Shown here piece by piece: positions 63,441 to 64,000 of a stretch of 64,000 nucleotides of DNA. A program made the translations under genes and the position numbers. Source of the DNA: QZLE01 sp033852135 (GTDB lineage Bacteria; Pseudomonadota; Gammaproteobacteria; QZLD01); the NCBI GenBank assembly GCA_033852135.1, contig JAWSVB010000001.1, forward strand, positions 1 through 64,000, written 5' to 3'. The stretch's first letter is position 1; every line of letters starts with the position of its first letter. Below the pieces are notes generated by a model. It was not told the origin of the DNA. It ran no database searches and worked only from the letters and a program-made list of their open reading frames with translations.

Positions 63441-64000
63441 TTATTGCACTGTCACCCCTGGTTTTCTTACAAAAGCTATCTCAACAACCTCATCGAACCA
63501 GCGAACAGGTTTAATATCCAGCGCACTTTTTATGTTTGCAGGTATCTCAACTAGGTCTTTACGGTTCTCTTCAGGGATAATTACTGTTTTAATTCCTCCC
63601 CTATGAGCTGCCAATAACTTCTCTTTCAAACCACCAATTGGTAAAACTTCACCTCGGAGCGTAATTTCACCTGTCATAGCAACAGTAGATCTAACCGGAA
63701 TATCGGTTAGCGCTGAAATTAATGCCGTACACATACCAATGCCTGCACTTGGACCGTCCTTAGGTGTAGCCCCCTCAGGCACATGGATATGAATATCCCT
63801 GTTCTGATGGAAGTCTGGATCAGTTATCCCAAGATTTTTAACTCTACTTCGAACAACTGTCATAGCTGCCTGAATTGATTCCTGCATAACTTCACCAAGT
63901 TTACCGGTATGGGTTAGTTTTCCTTTTCCTGGTACAACCGCGGCTTCAATTGTTAATAGTTCTCCCCCTACTTCTGTCCAAGCAAGCCCCGTAACTTGAC
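63441..64000 (-). CDS. lon: ATP-dependent protease Lon, C-terminal part
   Basis: The last ~185 residues of Lon; the gene continues past the right edge. The sequence reads QVTGLAWTEVGGELLTIEAA, then VPEGATPKDGPSAGIGMC with the catalytic Ser and LPIGGLKEKLLAAHRGG with the catalytic Lys. It forms the protease domain that degrades misfolded and regulatory proteins. Upstream of hupB as in most proteobacteria. Confidence 0.97.
   Translation of the reverse strand, partial: QVTGLAWTEVGGELLTIEAAVVPGKGKLTHTGKLGEVMQESIQAAMTVVRSRVKNLGITDPDFHQNRDIHIHVPEGATPKDGPSAGIGMCTALISALTDIPVRSTVAMTGEITLRGEVLPIGGLKEKLLAAHRGGIKTVIIPEENRKDLVEIPANIKSALDIKPVRWFDEVVEIAFVRKPGVTVQ

Overview
The window looks like a piece of an AT-rich gammaproteobacterial chromosome, probably from a free-living, possibly marine, organism. 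I base this on the gene orders rplS-trmD-rimM-rpsP / ffh, rpsF-rpsR-rplI / dnaB-alr-radA, tolQRAB-pal-cpoB-queE-queC, bioBFHC(D) and ppiD / tRNAs / hupB / lon, together with an E. coli-type pro-enzyme SpeD and a Rep helicase. I cannot name the genus. Nearly all genes look intact. I saw no rRNA, transposase, prophage or CRISPR array.

Layout. 0.3-3.0 kb: an alpha/beta hydrolase, a DUF2726 zinc-finger protein and a beta-carbonic anhydrase. 3.3-10.5 kb: an accessory block read on the minus strand. It holds a FN3/beta-helix lipoprotein, two LIV-type ABC permeases overlapping each other and a secreted PHB-depolymerase-like esterase, then a secreted protein with Gly-Pro-Leu-Gly blocks. 10.8-31 kb: core genes for ribosome, tRNA modification, SRP, DNA replication and repair, cell wall, proline, Obg and queuosine. 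Among these sit a CNNM/CorC-type membrane protein, a PilZ protein and a KamA-like radical SAM enzyme. 31-36 kb: the Tol-Pal envelope complex. 36.4-38.3 kb: an ECF-type sigma factor with a DUF3619 and a DUF3106 protein. 38.3-41.1 kb: an AT-rich pocket of unrecognised genes. It has two divergent paralogous small proteins and a possibly highly expressed AP2-like protein whose paralogue lies at 28.8 kb. 41.2-45.6 kb: a divergent HD-GYP protein, a DUF2914 protein, ThiD/ThiE and PurU. 45.7-50.2 kb: biotin synthesis under a BirA-box-like operator. 50.4-64 kb: ComF, a lone GlcF, SpeD, Rep, a KefB-like antiporter, PgeF, a GNAT enzyme, PpiD, tRNA-Asp, tRNA-Val, HU and the C-terminal part of Lon.

How the parts work together. 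The bio block forms a complete pimeloyl-to-biotin route (BioC/BioH make the pimeloyl chain; BioF, BioD and BioB finish it; BioA is not in the window). TolQRA, TolB, Pal and CpoB form the envelope-constriction machine. The permease/depolymerase pair suggests breakdown of an external polymer followed by uptake, but no ATPase or binding protein is encoded nearby.

The least explained material is the AP2-like paralogue pair, the divergent ORFan pair at 38-40 kb, the GPLG-repeat protein, a small family of structured intergenic repeats (near 46.4, 56.4 and 56.7 kb), and four 18-bp tandem repeats upstream of dnaB. Coordinates of starts were adjusted where the Shine-Dalgarno sequence or family length argued for a start inside the longest open frame. 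All family assignments are from reading the sequence; no database search was run.
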